This document shows, one piece after another, positions 1-5,652 of a stretch of 8,198 bases of DNA. The stretch spans positions 1 through 8,198 of the forward strand of contig JALRDA010000074.1 of the NCBI GenBank assembly GCA_023257145.1. The letters are read 5' to 3'. A program made the position numbers and the translations under genes. This DNA comes from Candidatus Saccharimonadia bacterium. GTDB lineage: Bacteria; Patescibacteriota; Saccharimonadia; Saccharimonadales; Saccharimonadaceae. The stretch's first letter is position 1. Every line of letters begins with the position of its first letter. Under the pieces are notes generated by a model. The model saw only the letters and a program-made list of their open reading frames with translations, did not search any database and was not told the origin of the DNA.

Positions 1-1
1 G

Positions 2-145
2 CGCGGGGCGTTCTACGTACTCGGCGCAACGCGCATGGACAGAGTTGCAGCCGGACAAACACATCCATCAAGTCCAGGCTTTAGTTGCCCGGGTCGTGAC
101 TGGGCGTCAAATGGCGCCTGGGTAACGGGAAATTACGTCAACTAG
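2..145 (+). CDS. C-terminal fragment of a probable type IV pilin-like protein (5' truncated)
   Basis: The frame starting at base 2 stays open for 47 codons up to TAG at 143-145, and its start lies left of the window. The other forward frame checked (from base 1) stops after about 28 codons. The fragment begins with a beta-strand-like stretch (AFYVLGATRMD) and continues with Gly, Ser, Trp and one Cys (FSCPGRDW) to the end NGAWVTGNYVN. Such a hydrophobic strand followed by a polar, Cys-containing tail fits the C-terminal globular domain of pilins and pseudopilins. It resembles the strands SYIVSAW and LRVFVYAKLE in the two prepilins that follow. The pilin call rests mainly on position directly upstream of two clear prepilin genes and on this weak resemblance; the diagnostic N-terminal helix is missing. 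It could be another secreted protein. Confidence 0.5.
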   Translation, partial: RGAFYVLGATRMDRVAAGQTHPSSPGFSCPGRDWASNGAWVTGNYVN

Positions 146-169
146 CCCAGTTCGATGCAGCAAGGTTCG

Positions 170-198
170 TTGACCCTATACCGCTCATGCTTTATACT
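170..198 (+). promoter_or_regulatory. sigma70-type promoter of the first prepilin gene
   Basis: TTGACC (170-175) and TATACT (193-198) are separated by exactly 17 bp, a near-consensus housekeeping promoter. The predicted transcription start is about 205, only some 6 nt before the ATG at 211, and no Shine-Dalgarno lies between them. An in-frame ATG at 187 sits inside the promoter spacer and would not be transcribed from here, so this promoter decides the start of the next gene. Confidence 0.75.
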
Positions 199-210
199 TT
201 TTTACAGAAT

Positions 211-813
211 ATGAAACAACAAAAACAAACAGGATTTACAATTGTCGAACTACTCATCGTCATTGTTGTGATCGGTATTTTAGCGGCGATTACGATTGTC
301 GCGTATAACGGCATTCAGGATCGATCGCGTGATGCACGCACGCAATCAGACATAAAGGCCGTAGCGACATTAATTGAAAAATATGCAGCCGAGAACGATA
401 GCTATCCATCAACCGGTGGCATATCAGTCGTTCGATCTGACGCCAATTGCTTCGCTGGCACTGCACAGACCGACTGGGTGCCTGGTATTACTGAAAGACT
501 ACCCCAAAGCGTCCCAAATCCCGGCAAAGGACGAGGCGGACTGGGCGGATGTTACCTATACGCCAGTAATGGTACGTCGTACATCGTTAGTGCATGGAAC
601 ATGAAAAATACCGGACCAAGCACCGGTGCTTTGTATCGTCGACTCGGATTTCGCGAAGCACAATTCTTAAATGCAAACCTCTACTACTGTAATCACGCAA
701 ACATCGGCGGATCGGCACCTGGTCCATATGCAGCGACAAGCGACCACTATAAATACTCGTTTACTATCTCTAATATCTCTAATTGCAACGAGACACCACC
801 AGCTGGCGCCTAA
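211..813 (+). CDS. type IV prepilin-like protein 1
   Basis: A 200-residue protein predicted to be cleaved and N-methylated by a prepilin peptidase and then assembled into a type IV pilus or pilus-like fibre at the membrane. It begins with a short basic class III leader (MKQQKQTG), cleaved at Gly8/Phe9. The mature end FTIVELL has the typical Glu5 (Glu13 of the precursor), and a hydrophobic helix continues to about residue 32. The rest is an extracellular globular domain of low similarity to known families, with four cysteines (80, 114, 160, 192) that could form two disulfides. The start at 211 is preferred over the in-frame ATG at 187, because 187 lies between the -35 and -10 boxes and would place eight hydrophobic residues before the basic leader. 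Its stop (TAA) is 2 nt before the next ATG, so the two prepilins are probably cotranscribed. Whether it is a major or minor pilin cannot be told. Confidence 0.88.
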   Translation: MKQQKQTGFTIVELLIVIVVIGILAAITIVAYNGIQDRSRDARTQSDIKAVATLIEKYAAENDSYPSTGGISVVRSDANCFAGTAQTDWVPGITERLPQSVPNPGKGRGGLGGCYLYASNGTSYIVSAWNMKNTGPSTGALYRRLGFREAQFLNANLYYCNHANIGGSAPGPYAATSDHYKYSFTISNISNCNETPPAGA

Positions 814-815
814 GA

Positions 816-1373
816 ATGGATCATATGAACACTCAAAAAGCTTTATTTAGAAACTGGCATACCAAAGGTTTTACGGTTGTTGAGATAGTCGTTGTCATTG
901 CTGTCATCGGCATCCTGGCGGCAATTGTACTCGCCTCCTATGGGAGTGCTCAGGCTCGCGCGCGCGATTCTACGCGAATGCACGATCTAAATACGATTAA
1001 ATCTGCCTTAAAAGTACACGCCACCTTTAAGGGCGATTGGGTAGAAGCGGGGAGCGGCTGCGGCTACAATGGCGATGGTGGAGGATGGTTTAATTACACA
1101 AACGGCTCAACATACACAAAATCAATCAGCACTTGTCTCGAAGAGGCAGGGTATCTGGATACACCTATTATTGATCCTACGGGTGGAAAGACATCGTCAC
1201 CAACATCTGGCTATACCTATATGAAGTATCACTGTGGAAGCGGTGCAAGCCTGCGCGTGTTCGTCTACGCCAAGCTCGAAACGAAGCCACAGGACACGAC
1301 CGCGACAGACGGAACCTGCAACAGCTCACTCGACTCAAGCTACGGCATGAACTATTACGTCCAAGTCCGATAG
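816..1373 (+). CDS. type IV prepilin-like protein 2 (pseudopilin-type)
   Basis: A 185-residue prepilin-like protein. A basic leader ending HTKG is followed by cleavage at Gly18/Phe19. The mature sequence FTVVEIVVV keeps Glu5 (Glu23 of the precursor), and the hydrophobic helix runs to about residue 42. The globular part has four cysteines (82, 107, 140, 168), and YLDTPIIDPTGG followed by GYTYMKY and the strand LRVFVYAKLE. That arrangement is common in small pilins and GspG-like pseudopilins. The start lies 2 nt after the upstream stop codon with no strong ribosome-binding site, which suggests translational coupling. ATG at 825 is an equally possible start, giving a shorter leader beginning MNTQK. 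An in-frame TTG at 783 overlaps prepilin 1 and is unlikely. The globular domain differs from prepilin 1, so the two probably have distinct roles in one fibre, for example main subunit and minor or adhesive subunit. Confidence 0.87.
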   Translation: MDHMNTQKALFRNWHTKGFTVVEIVVVIAVIGILAAIVLASYGSAQARARDSTRMHDLNTIKSALKVHATFKGDWVEAGSGCGYNGDGGGWFNYTNGSTYTKSISTCLEEAGYLDTPIIDPTGGKTSSPTSGYTYMKYHCGSGASLRVFVYAKLETKPQDTTATDGTCNSSLDSSYGMNYYVQVR

Positions 1374-1423
1374 AGGTTGTGCATTTTTGGACGTAAATAA
1401 TAACAATCATAACGCTTTTGCTA

Positions 1424-1454
1424 TTGACGCCTCAACTAACCAACGCGCTATACT
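1424..1454 (+). promoter_or_regulatory. probable promoter of a short transcription unit
   Basis: TTGACG (1424-1429) and TATACT (1449-1454) match sigma70 boxes but with a long 19-bp spacer. The predicted transcription start is about 1461. A GTG at 1467 and an ATG at 1465 follow 10-12 nt after the -10 box, the same geometry as other genes in this window. No terminator is evident between prepilin 2 and this promoter. Confidence 0.5.
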
Positions 1455-1466
1455 AAAGAAGGTCAT

Positions 1467-1659
1467 GTGAGTACTGGTGGAGAAGCCTTTTTACTAACAG
1501 ACCTATTTAAACAATCAGTCGACATACACACTAGCTGCGTCCTCGGACATTCAGCAAAGCGTCCCTGCCGTACTACATATTCAACTGCTACTTCAGGTGA
1601 TACAGCAAATGGCTGACGGTGCCAATTTGTCTCCTCGTAGCTTACTCATAAATCCGTAG
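1467..1659 (+). pseudogene. possible small gene split by a +1 frameshift (about 62 residues if rejoined)
   Basis: Two adjacent frames each look coding in half of this stretch. From GTG at 1467 the first frame reads VSTGGEAFLLTDLFKQ, then becomes an unconvincing Ser/Thr/Cys-rich tail ending at TGA 1614-1616. The frame one base later is open from 1498 to TAG at 1657-1659. It reads TLAASSDIQQS, then a strongly helical segment (AVLHIQLLLQVIQQMADG), and ends LSPRSLLINP. It has no ATG, GTG or TTG in its first half. Joining the frames around 1509-1519 gives a plausible ~62-residue protein. Support comes from a promoter whose -10 box ends 12 nt before the GTG, and from a terminator beginning at the stop codon of the second frame. 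This could be a real frameshift mutation, a one-base sequence error, programmed frameshifting, or a noncoding RNA. Function is unknown. Confidence 0.4.
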
Positions 1660-1689
1660 CTGACCATCTTTCTTGTTGTCAGTTTTTTT
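1658..1689 (+). terminator. intrinsic terminator after the short split ORF
   Basis: CTGAC (1660-1664) pairs with GTCAG (1678-1682), extended by A1658-T1684 and a G-T pair, and is followed by seven T residues (1683-1689). The stem is short and only moderately GC-rich, but the T tract is good. It starts at the stop codon of the second frame of the short split gene. The TTGTTG/TTGTCA sequence inside it could serve as a weak -35 box for the next gene. Confidence 0.6.
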
Positions 1690-1732
1690 ATTTACTAAAA
1701 ATAAATCAATCAACACCTCTAGGAGTAAGAAT

Positions 1733-1984
1733 ATGAACCAATCAACAACTATCAACACCCCTGTAACAGTAACTGCAATGGGATTCGGGCGCGATCTGCG
1801 TGCCTACCCTCGTCGCATGGAATACGGTGGCACAAGCTATCATTTCCTCGACGCAGGTATCCGCACGGTCGTACGCAGCGGTGAACGTATTGCACAGATC
1901 CTCACCATGAGCGACGGTGCAAACGATTACCGCTTGCGCACCGATAATCAAGGCGGCAGCTGGACTCTCTTAAGTATCAGCTAG
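1733..1984 (+). CDS. small conserved-looking protein of unknown function (83 aa)
   Basis: The start at ATG 1733 is fixed by a strong Shine-Dalgarno, AGGAG at 1721-1725, with 7-nt spacing. A longer in-frame version from TTG 1673 would run through the upstream terminator and is rejected. There is no signal peptide, membrane segment or cysteine. The sequence reads like a compact beta-rich cytoplasmic domain: a short polar N-terminus, then RAYPRRMEYGGTSYHF, DAGIRTVVRSGE, a MSDGANDYRLR segment, and GGSWTLLSI at the end. The regularly spaced aromatic and basic residues (YPRR, YRLR, SWTL) suggest a real, conserved fold. It resembles, from memory only, small unannotated proteins of Saccharibacteria. 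No clear promoter is visible; TTGTTG (1673-1678) and TAAAAA (1696-1701), 17 bp apart, are a weak candidate, otherwise readthrough from 1449 is needed. A strong terminator follows. Confidence 0.75.
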   Translation: MNQSTTINTPVTVTAMGFGRDLRAYPRRMEYGGTSYHFLDAGIRTVVRSGERIAQILTMSDGANDYRLRTDNQGGSWTLLSIS

Positions 1985-2002
1985 TACAGACAGGGTAGAT
2001 GG

Positions 2003-2037
2003 AAATAACGAACACCTACACGGCGTTCGTTATTTTT
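2003..2037 (+). terminator. strong intrinsic terminator
   Basis: AATAACGAAC (2004-2013) pairs perfectly with GTTCGTTATT (2025-2034). An A2003-T2035 pair extends it, an inner CC/GG pair closes a TACAC loop, and the T run is 2033-2037. It lies 19 nt after the stop of the 83-aa gene and isolates it from the next unit. Confidence 0.88.
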
Positions 2038-2050
2038 AGTCCAAATACTC

Positions 2051-2080
2051 TTGTTTTACCTACTTTATCTGTGCTGTAAT
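2051..2080 (+). promoter_or_regulatory. promoter of the 98-aa gene
   Basis: TTGTTT (2051-2056) and TGTAAT (2075-2080) are 18 bp apart, and TGC immediately before the -10 box makes an extended -10. Transcription would begin near 2087, leaving a leader of about 39 nt that includes the Shine-Dalgarno at 2116-2121. It sits just after a strong terminator. Confidence 0.6.
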
Positions 2081-2125
2081 AAAAGTGCCTTAACAATCCA
2101 GTAAGCTTCGAAAGTAGGTGGCATC

Positions 2126-2422
2126 ATGCTTGTAGCTGATCCGAGAGAGGACGTCACAACACGTGAAGTACATCTTCCTGTCGAAGGATTAGGTGTACCG
2201 CAACCTCTCTCAAAAATAGAGAGGAAAGTCAGAGAACTCAAACAGCAAGGAGGTGAAATCATCACCCAGATGCGCGCAACCGATCCACAGGATATGGAAC
2301 AGCGTGCCCAGCTCGTCAGTACACTCACAAGCATCCAGAACAACCTCACAAGATGGGGTGTGCCGCTTTTCGCGTTCATGCCGTACAAATACCCACCAAG
2401 TACTTTCTCACTCAACGATTAA
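2126..2422 (+). CDS. small protein of unknown function with a helical core (98 aa)
   Basis: ATG 2126 follows AGGTGG (2116-2121) with a tight 4-nt spacing. The protein has no membrane segment, signal peptide or cysteine. Residues about 1-28 are extended and Pro/Val-rich (HLPVEGLGVPQP). Residues about 29-75 form one or two charged amphipathic helices (KIERKVRELKQQ, then DMEQRAQLVSTLTSIQNNL), possibly a helical hairpin or short coiled coil. The C-terminus is aromatic and proline-rich (FAFMPYKYPPSTF). No family is recognised. It is a single-gene unit with its own promoter and a very strong terminator 8 nt after the stop. The mRNA has a 7-bp hairpin inside the coding region (2204-2210 with 2218-2224) of unknown meaning. 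A 116-codon frame on the opposite strand (2065-2415) lacks comparable signals and is judged a shadow. Confidence 0.7.
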   Translation: MLVADPREDVTTREVHLPVEGLGVPQPLSKIERKVRELKQQGGEIITQMRATDPQDMEQRAQLVSTLTSIQNNLTRWGVPLFAFMPYKYPPSTFSLND

Positions 2423-2430
2423 AGGGCGAC

Positions 2431-2488
2431 CGCCTCACACTTTGCAACCAGATGCGATACGCTCATTTGCAAAGTGTGAGGCGCTTTT
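2431..2488 (+). terminator. terminator with a 17-bp perfect stem
   Basis: Bases 2431-2447 are perfectly complementary to 2467-2483 (arms begin CGCCTCACAC and TTGCAAAGTG), with a 19-nt loop, followed by CTTTTAA. The stem is longer than most intrinsic terminators and the T tract is short (2485-2488). It ends the 98-aa gene unit and lies just upstream of the kinase promoter. Confidence 0.85.
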
Positions 2489-2496
2489 AATTTGGG

Positions 2497-2525
2497 TTGC
2501 GGAATCGCTGCAATTTCGTCATAAT
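2497..2525 (+). promoter_or_regulatory. promoter of the histidine kinase gene
   Basis: TTGCGG (2497-2502) and CATAAT (2520-2525) with a 17-bp spacer. Predicted transcription start is near 2532, giving a leader of roughly 50 nt before TTG 2581. The leader carries ATGC-GTAA-GCAT (2527-2538), a small inverted repeat with a GNRA-type loop that spans the predicted start. It also has a purine-rich AGGGGG (2553-2558) resembling a Shine-Dalgarno. Confidence 0.5.
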
Positions 2526-2580
2526 CATGCGTAAGCATTATATCCATTAAGTAGGGGGCACCTATATCAAACCACTAACA

Positions 2581-4617
2581 TTGACGCGCTTTTGGCATCG
2601 CCGTATTTGCGAGGCGGTTATGTTAGTTGCATCGCTTATTCTAGCGCTCTACGCATGGAGCGCATTTGCGGGCATTAAGGACATTGGTCAAGGATTACTC
2701 GTTAGCGATACCGTTGCTACAATGGCAGCCATTGCATTCATCACCGGTTTAGTGTCGTATTTCTGGGCACCGAAAAAATATCTGTTCTGGGCATCATACG
2801 CTGCCTTTGCAATTCTCGCCATAACGACCGCGGCTTTAATTATTAGTACGGGAGACACCTCATCGCCATTTGTCGCTCTATGGATGGTTGTCGGTGTGTT
2901 TGCCGGCATTTTTGGCATGTACGGACTATTGCCACTCTTTATTCTCATGGCTGCGTATATGATATTGCAATTTGCCCTAGGGACACTCGGCCGCGAAGCA
3001 ATCGTCACAATCGTTCTTGCCGGCGAACTACCACTGGTTATTAGCTATTTAATTTGGCACACCAAAAAAGAAGGTGATACATCAGCTGACCGAACCTACC
3101 GTGATCTTGCTACCGAATTAAATCAAGTTGCCAACAAATCGGATGTCGTTATTAATGCCATTGCCGATGGTGTGATTTCACTCGACGACAAAGGCGTCAT
3201 TCAGCTGATCAACCCAGCCGCACAACAAATAATTGGATGGGGGAAGCAAGACGCACTGAACCTCGACTATAAATCAGTCCTAAAACTGCTCGACAACAAA
3301 GGGAGTGAACTAACCCCAGCAACCGACCCCATCGCTGAAGCGCTCTCGACCAACAAACAGGTGACCAATAACTCACTAACGCTACTAACTAATTCACAGA
3401 AGAAACTCCTCGTCGCAATCAACGTCTCGCCAGTCGGGCAACTAGGCGCCGGCGCGATCATTGTGTTCCGAGACATTACCAAAGAAAAATCAGAAGAACG
3501 CGAGCAAGCAGAGTTTATTAGCACTGCCAGTCACGAGATGCGTACGCCTGTTGCGTCGATAGAAGGCTACTTAGGACTAGCACTCAACCCAGCAACGGCG
3601 ACAGTTGATGTTCGGGCGCGTGATTTTATCAACAAAGCACACGAATCCGCACAGCACCTTGGACGCCTATTTCAGGACCTTCTCGATGTCACAAAAGCAG
3701 AGGACGGACGACTTTCAAACAATCCAAAAGTTGTCGATGTCGTCGCTTTTACGAGCGACATTATCCAAGGCCTCAAGCCGCGAGCTGACGAAAAGGGACT
3801 GCGCACACTATTCAAGCCCGTTCCAGATACAGAAAGCAAAGAGCGACGCCTAAATCCCGTCTTTTACGTAAACGTCGACAATGACCACTTACGTGAAGTG
3901 ATCGGCAATCTTATCGAAAACGCCATTAAATACACTCCAAAGGGCGATATTATCATCGACATCACCGGCGACAATGATAACGTCAAAATCAGCGTCGCCG
4001 ACAGCGGCATCGGCATTCCAAAGGAAGATCAAACACACTTATTCCAAAAATTTTACCGCGTCGATAACAGCGAAACCCGTGAAATTGGCGGCACTGGTCT
4101 GGGGCTATATCTTTGCCGTCGCTTGACCGAAACAATGAACGGACGTCTTTGGGTCGAGAGTGAGTACAAGCAGGGAAGTACTTTCTACCTCGAACTACCG
4201 CGAACTAGCCATGAAGATGCCATGCAGCTCATCGAATCCGCAAGCATGCAGCACGAAAGTCCGACGATTAGCAGTGCTCAGTCTTATGTTACCTACGAAG
4301 AAGTGCCATCCCCGGAAGTCCTGTCAAATACACAACCGCAGCCACCAGCCGTCTATCAAGCGCCGCAATCTTACCAGCAGCCAATCCAACAGTCAACACC
4401 GCCTCAGCAACCAGTCACACAACCCATCCCACTCAACCAGCCGTCACCACAGCCAAATCAGCAAAACGCAGCCCCACAGCCGCAGTACACCCAAGACATT
4501 CCTCGACCGCTATCGGCACGCACACAGCCCAATACACCGCTAAGTGCTATCGAACGAAACCCAAGTCAATTCATTCAGCCTCGCAACAACAATCCTCCGT
4601 CTTCGCCACGAGGTTAA
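2581..4617 (+). CDS. membrane PAS sensor histidine kinase with proline/glutamine-rich C-terminal tail
   Basis: A 678-residue sensor kinase that should autophosphorylate and pass phosphate to the regulator encoded next door. Residues ~11-158 form about six hydrophobic membrane segments with little extracellular loop, suggesting a sensor of membrane or intracellular state. Residues ~185-300 are a PAS domain (ADGVISLD to FRDITKEK). A HisKA domain follows, with H-box SHEMRTP; His318 is the predicted phosphosite, and Glu319 and Thr322 fit the phosphatase motif. The HATPase_c domain is complete: N box NLIENAIKYT (Asn447), G1 DSGIGIP (Asp474), F box LFQKFYR, G2 GGTGLGLYL (503-511). It ends near residue 540. 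Residues ~541-678 are an unusual disordered tail rich in Pro, Gln, Ser and Asn, ending IQPRNNNPPSSPRG. The TTG start is the only conventional one before a TAA at 2548 in this frame; the ATG at codon 14 lies in the first membrane segment. ATC at 2566, 7 nt after AGGGGG, is a non-standard alternative. Confidence 0.92.
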   Translation: MTRFWHRRICEAVMLVASLILALYAWSAFAGIKDIGQGLLVSDTVATMAAIAFITGLVSYFWAPKKYLFWASYAAFAILAITTAALIISTGDTSSPFVALWMVVGVFAGIFGMYGLLPLFILMAAYMILQFALGTLGREAIVTIVLAGELPLVISYLIWHTKKEGDTSADRTYRDLATELNQVANKSDVVINAIADGVISLDDKGVIQLINPAAQQIIGWGKQDALNLDYKSVLKLLDNKGSELTPATDPIAEALSTNKQVTNNSLTLLTNSQKKLLVAINVSPVGQLGAGAIIVFRDITKEKSEEREQAEFISTASHEMRTPVASIEGYLGLALNPATATVDVRARDFINKAHESAQHLGRLFQDLLDVTKAEDGRLSNNPKVVDVVAFTSDIIQGLKPRADEKGLRTLFKPVPDTESKERRLNPVFYVNVDNDHLREVIGNLIENAIKYTPKGDIIIDITGDNDNVKISVADSGIGIPKEDQTHLFQKFYRVDNSETREIGGTGLGLYLCRRLTETMNGRLWVESEYKQGSTFYLELPRTSHEDAMQLIESASMQHESPTISSAQSYVTYEEVPSPEVLSNTQPQPPAVYQAPQSYQQPIQQSTPPQQPVTQPIPLNQPSPQPNQQNAAPQPQYTQDIPRPLSARTQPNTPLSAIERNPSQFIQPRNNNPPSSPRG

Positions 4618-4667
4618 AATCAAAAAAATAAAGCATAAGAGCTATAGCATTTTCCTATTTATTTGAG

Positions 4668-4673
4668 TACAAT
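4668..4673 (+). promoter_or_regulatory. probable -10 box of the response regulator gene
   Basis: TACAAT ends 9 nt before ATG 4683, placing the predicted transcription start at about 4680, with a leader of about 3 nt. No convincing -35 box is seen. AGGGG at 4674-4678 has Shine-Dalgarno-like spacing but would lie upstream of that start, so either the gene is read leaderless from here or it is translated from a longer kinase-regulator transcript. No terminator is visible after the kinase gene. Confidence 0.45.
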
Positions 4674-4682
4674 AGGGGTAAT

Positions 4683-5633
4683 ATGACCAAAATACTACTG
4701 GTAGAAGATGACAAAAGCTTACGCGAAATTTATGGCGTACGCCTACTAGCCGAGGGATACGACATCGTATCAGCCGGTGACGGTGAAGAAGCACTTGCTA
4801 TGGCAATTAAAGAACGTCCTGAACTTATCGTCAGTGATGTGATGATGCCAAAAATTAGTGGCTTTGACATGCTCGACATTCTCCGCTCAACAACCGAAAC
4901 AAAAAATATCAAAGTTATTATGATGACCGCCCTCAGCAGTGAAGACCAACGCGCACGCGGTGAAGCCCTTGGCGCCGATCGCTACCTCGTCAAATCTCAG
5001 GTGGGCATTGAAGATGTCGTACGAACCGTTCACGACGTACTCGGCGATGCGCCAGTCGCAAGTATCACACCAGCACAAGCTTTTGGCACACCAGCACCAA
5101 GTGCACTCCCACGCAGCAGCACTCCAGGCGTACCGCCTCGCCAGCCAGCACCAACCTATCAGACACCCGGAACAGCAACACCAGCTACTCCAGTAGCACC
5201 AGCCCCTCAGCCACCCGTCGCCGCTCCAGCGCCAACAGGCATGCCACAGCCAACCGCACCCTTTTCGACACCTCGTCCAGCTAATCTAGGGGATCGCATC
5301 ATTCATCCAGCGGCTCCAGACAATCTCCCAAAGCCAGATCTTGGTAGTTTAATTGAGCAAGAACTAAGTCAGTTAGATACACCGACTACTTCAGCAGCAC
5401 CACAAGCAGCTCCGGCACAGCCGGTAGCAACTCCTGTGGCGCCACAAACACCGACAGCGCCAGCAGCACCCTTTGAAGCAGTGCAGCCAGCCACACCGAC
5501 ACCAGTAGCAGCACCGACAGAAATGCACGGTGCTTCACCAGTTTTCTTCGACGAGCCCGCGCCTGTCACACCCCAGCCTACCGCGCCTCAAACACCTCCA
5601 GTCAGTACTCCTCAGGTGCCACCACGCATCTAA
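4683..5633 (+). CDS. receiver-only response regulator with a long proline/alanine-rich tail
   Basis: A 316-residue response regulator, the likely partner of the kinase 65 nt upstream. Residues 1-122 are a complete receiver domain: acidic pocket Glu8/Asp9, phosphoacceptor Asp52 in SDVMMPKISG, Thr82 in MMTALS, and Lys104 in YLVKSQ. No DNA-binding, GGDEF, HD or enzymatic output domain follows. Residues ~123-316 are low-complexity Pro/Ala/Thr/Gln sequence, interrupted by an island at about 201-232 (NLGDRIIHPA, then PKPDLGSLIEQELSQLD). The island looks ordered and may be the real binding motif. Output is therefore probably by protein contact, as with CheY- or PilG/H-like regulators. The kinase ends in a similar kind of tail, which is uncommon and may bring the two together or recruit them to one site. 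The target is unknown; the pilins upstream are candidates. The next gene's promoter overlaps its stop codon. Confidence 0.9.
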   Translation: MTKILLVEDDKSLREIYGVRLLAEGYDIVSAGDGEEALAMAIKERPELIVSDVMMPKISGFDMLDILRSTTETKNIKVIMMTALSSEDQRARGEALGADRYLVKSQVGIEDVVRTVHDVLGDAPVASITPAQAFGTPAPSALPRSSTPGVPPRQPAPTYQTPGTATPATPVAPAPQPPVAAPAPTGMPQPTAPFSTPRPANLGDRIIHPAAPDNLPKPDLGSLIEQELSQLDTPTTSAAPQAAPAQPVATPVAPQTPTAPAAPFEAVQPATPTPVAAPTEMHGASPVFFDEPAPVTPQPTAPQTPPVSTPQVPPRI

Positions 5634-5644
5634 GATGCTATAAT
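5616..5644 (+). promoter_or_regulatory. extended -10 promoter of the pseudouridine synthase gene
   Basis: TGC-TATAAT (5636-5644) is a perfect extended -10, with a partial -35 match GTGCCA (5616-5621) at 17 bp. It overlaps the TAA of the response regulator (5631-5633) and ends 8 nt before ATG 5653, so the transcript should start at or within about 2 nt of the start codon. No Shine-Dalgarno is present. Confidence 0.7.
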
Positions 5645-5652
5645 CGGTCATA

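Noticed and set aside
783..815. Upstream TTG start for prepilin 2
   Set aside because: It would overlap prepilin 1 and add residues not expected in a class III leader; ATG 816 or 825 is better.
1506..1512. TTTAAAC, a classic -1 frameshift heptamer, at the break of the split small gene
   Set aside because: Its -1 slip goes from the second frame to the first, the opposite of what is needed, and no start codon feeds that frame.
1519..1560. ACACTAGCTGCG and the peptide TLAAS, reminiscent of a tmRNA tag end
   Set aside because: No stop codon follows the Leu-Ala-Ala codons, and no tRNA-like ends with CCA or T-loop were found.
2221..2230. GAGGAAAGTC, which matches the conserved P4 motif of RNase P RNA
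   Set aside because: It lies inside a reading frame with promoter, SD and terminator, and the rest of the RNase P core is absent.
2065..2415. 116-codon frame on the - strand opposite the 98-aa gene
   Set aside because: Cys/Ser/Leu-rich shadow composition; the + strand has promoter, SD and terminator for its own gene.
4631..4656. Possible terminator between kinase and regulator (GCTATAGC palindrome followed by ATTTT)
   Set aside because: The palindrome leaves no loop and no stable stem with a T tract forms, so cotranscription remains possible.
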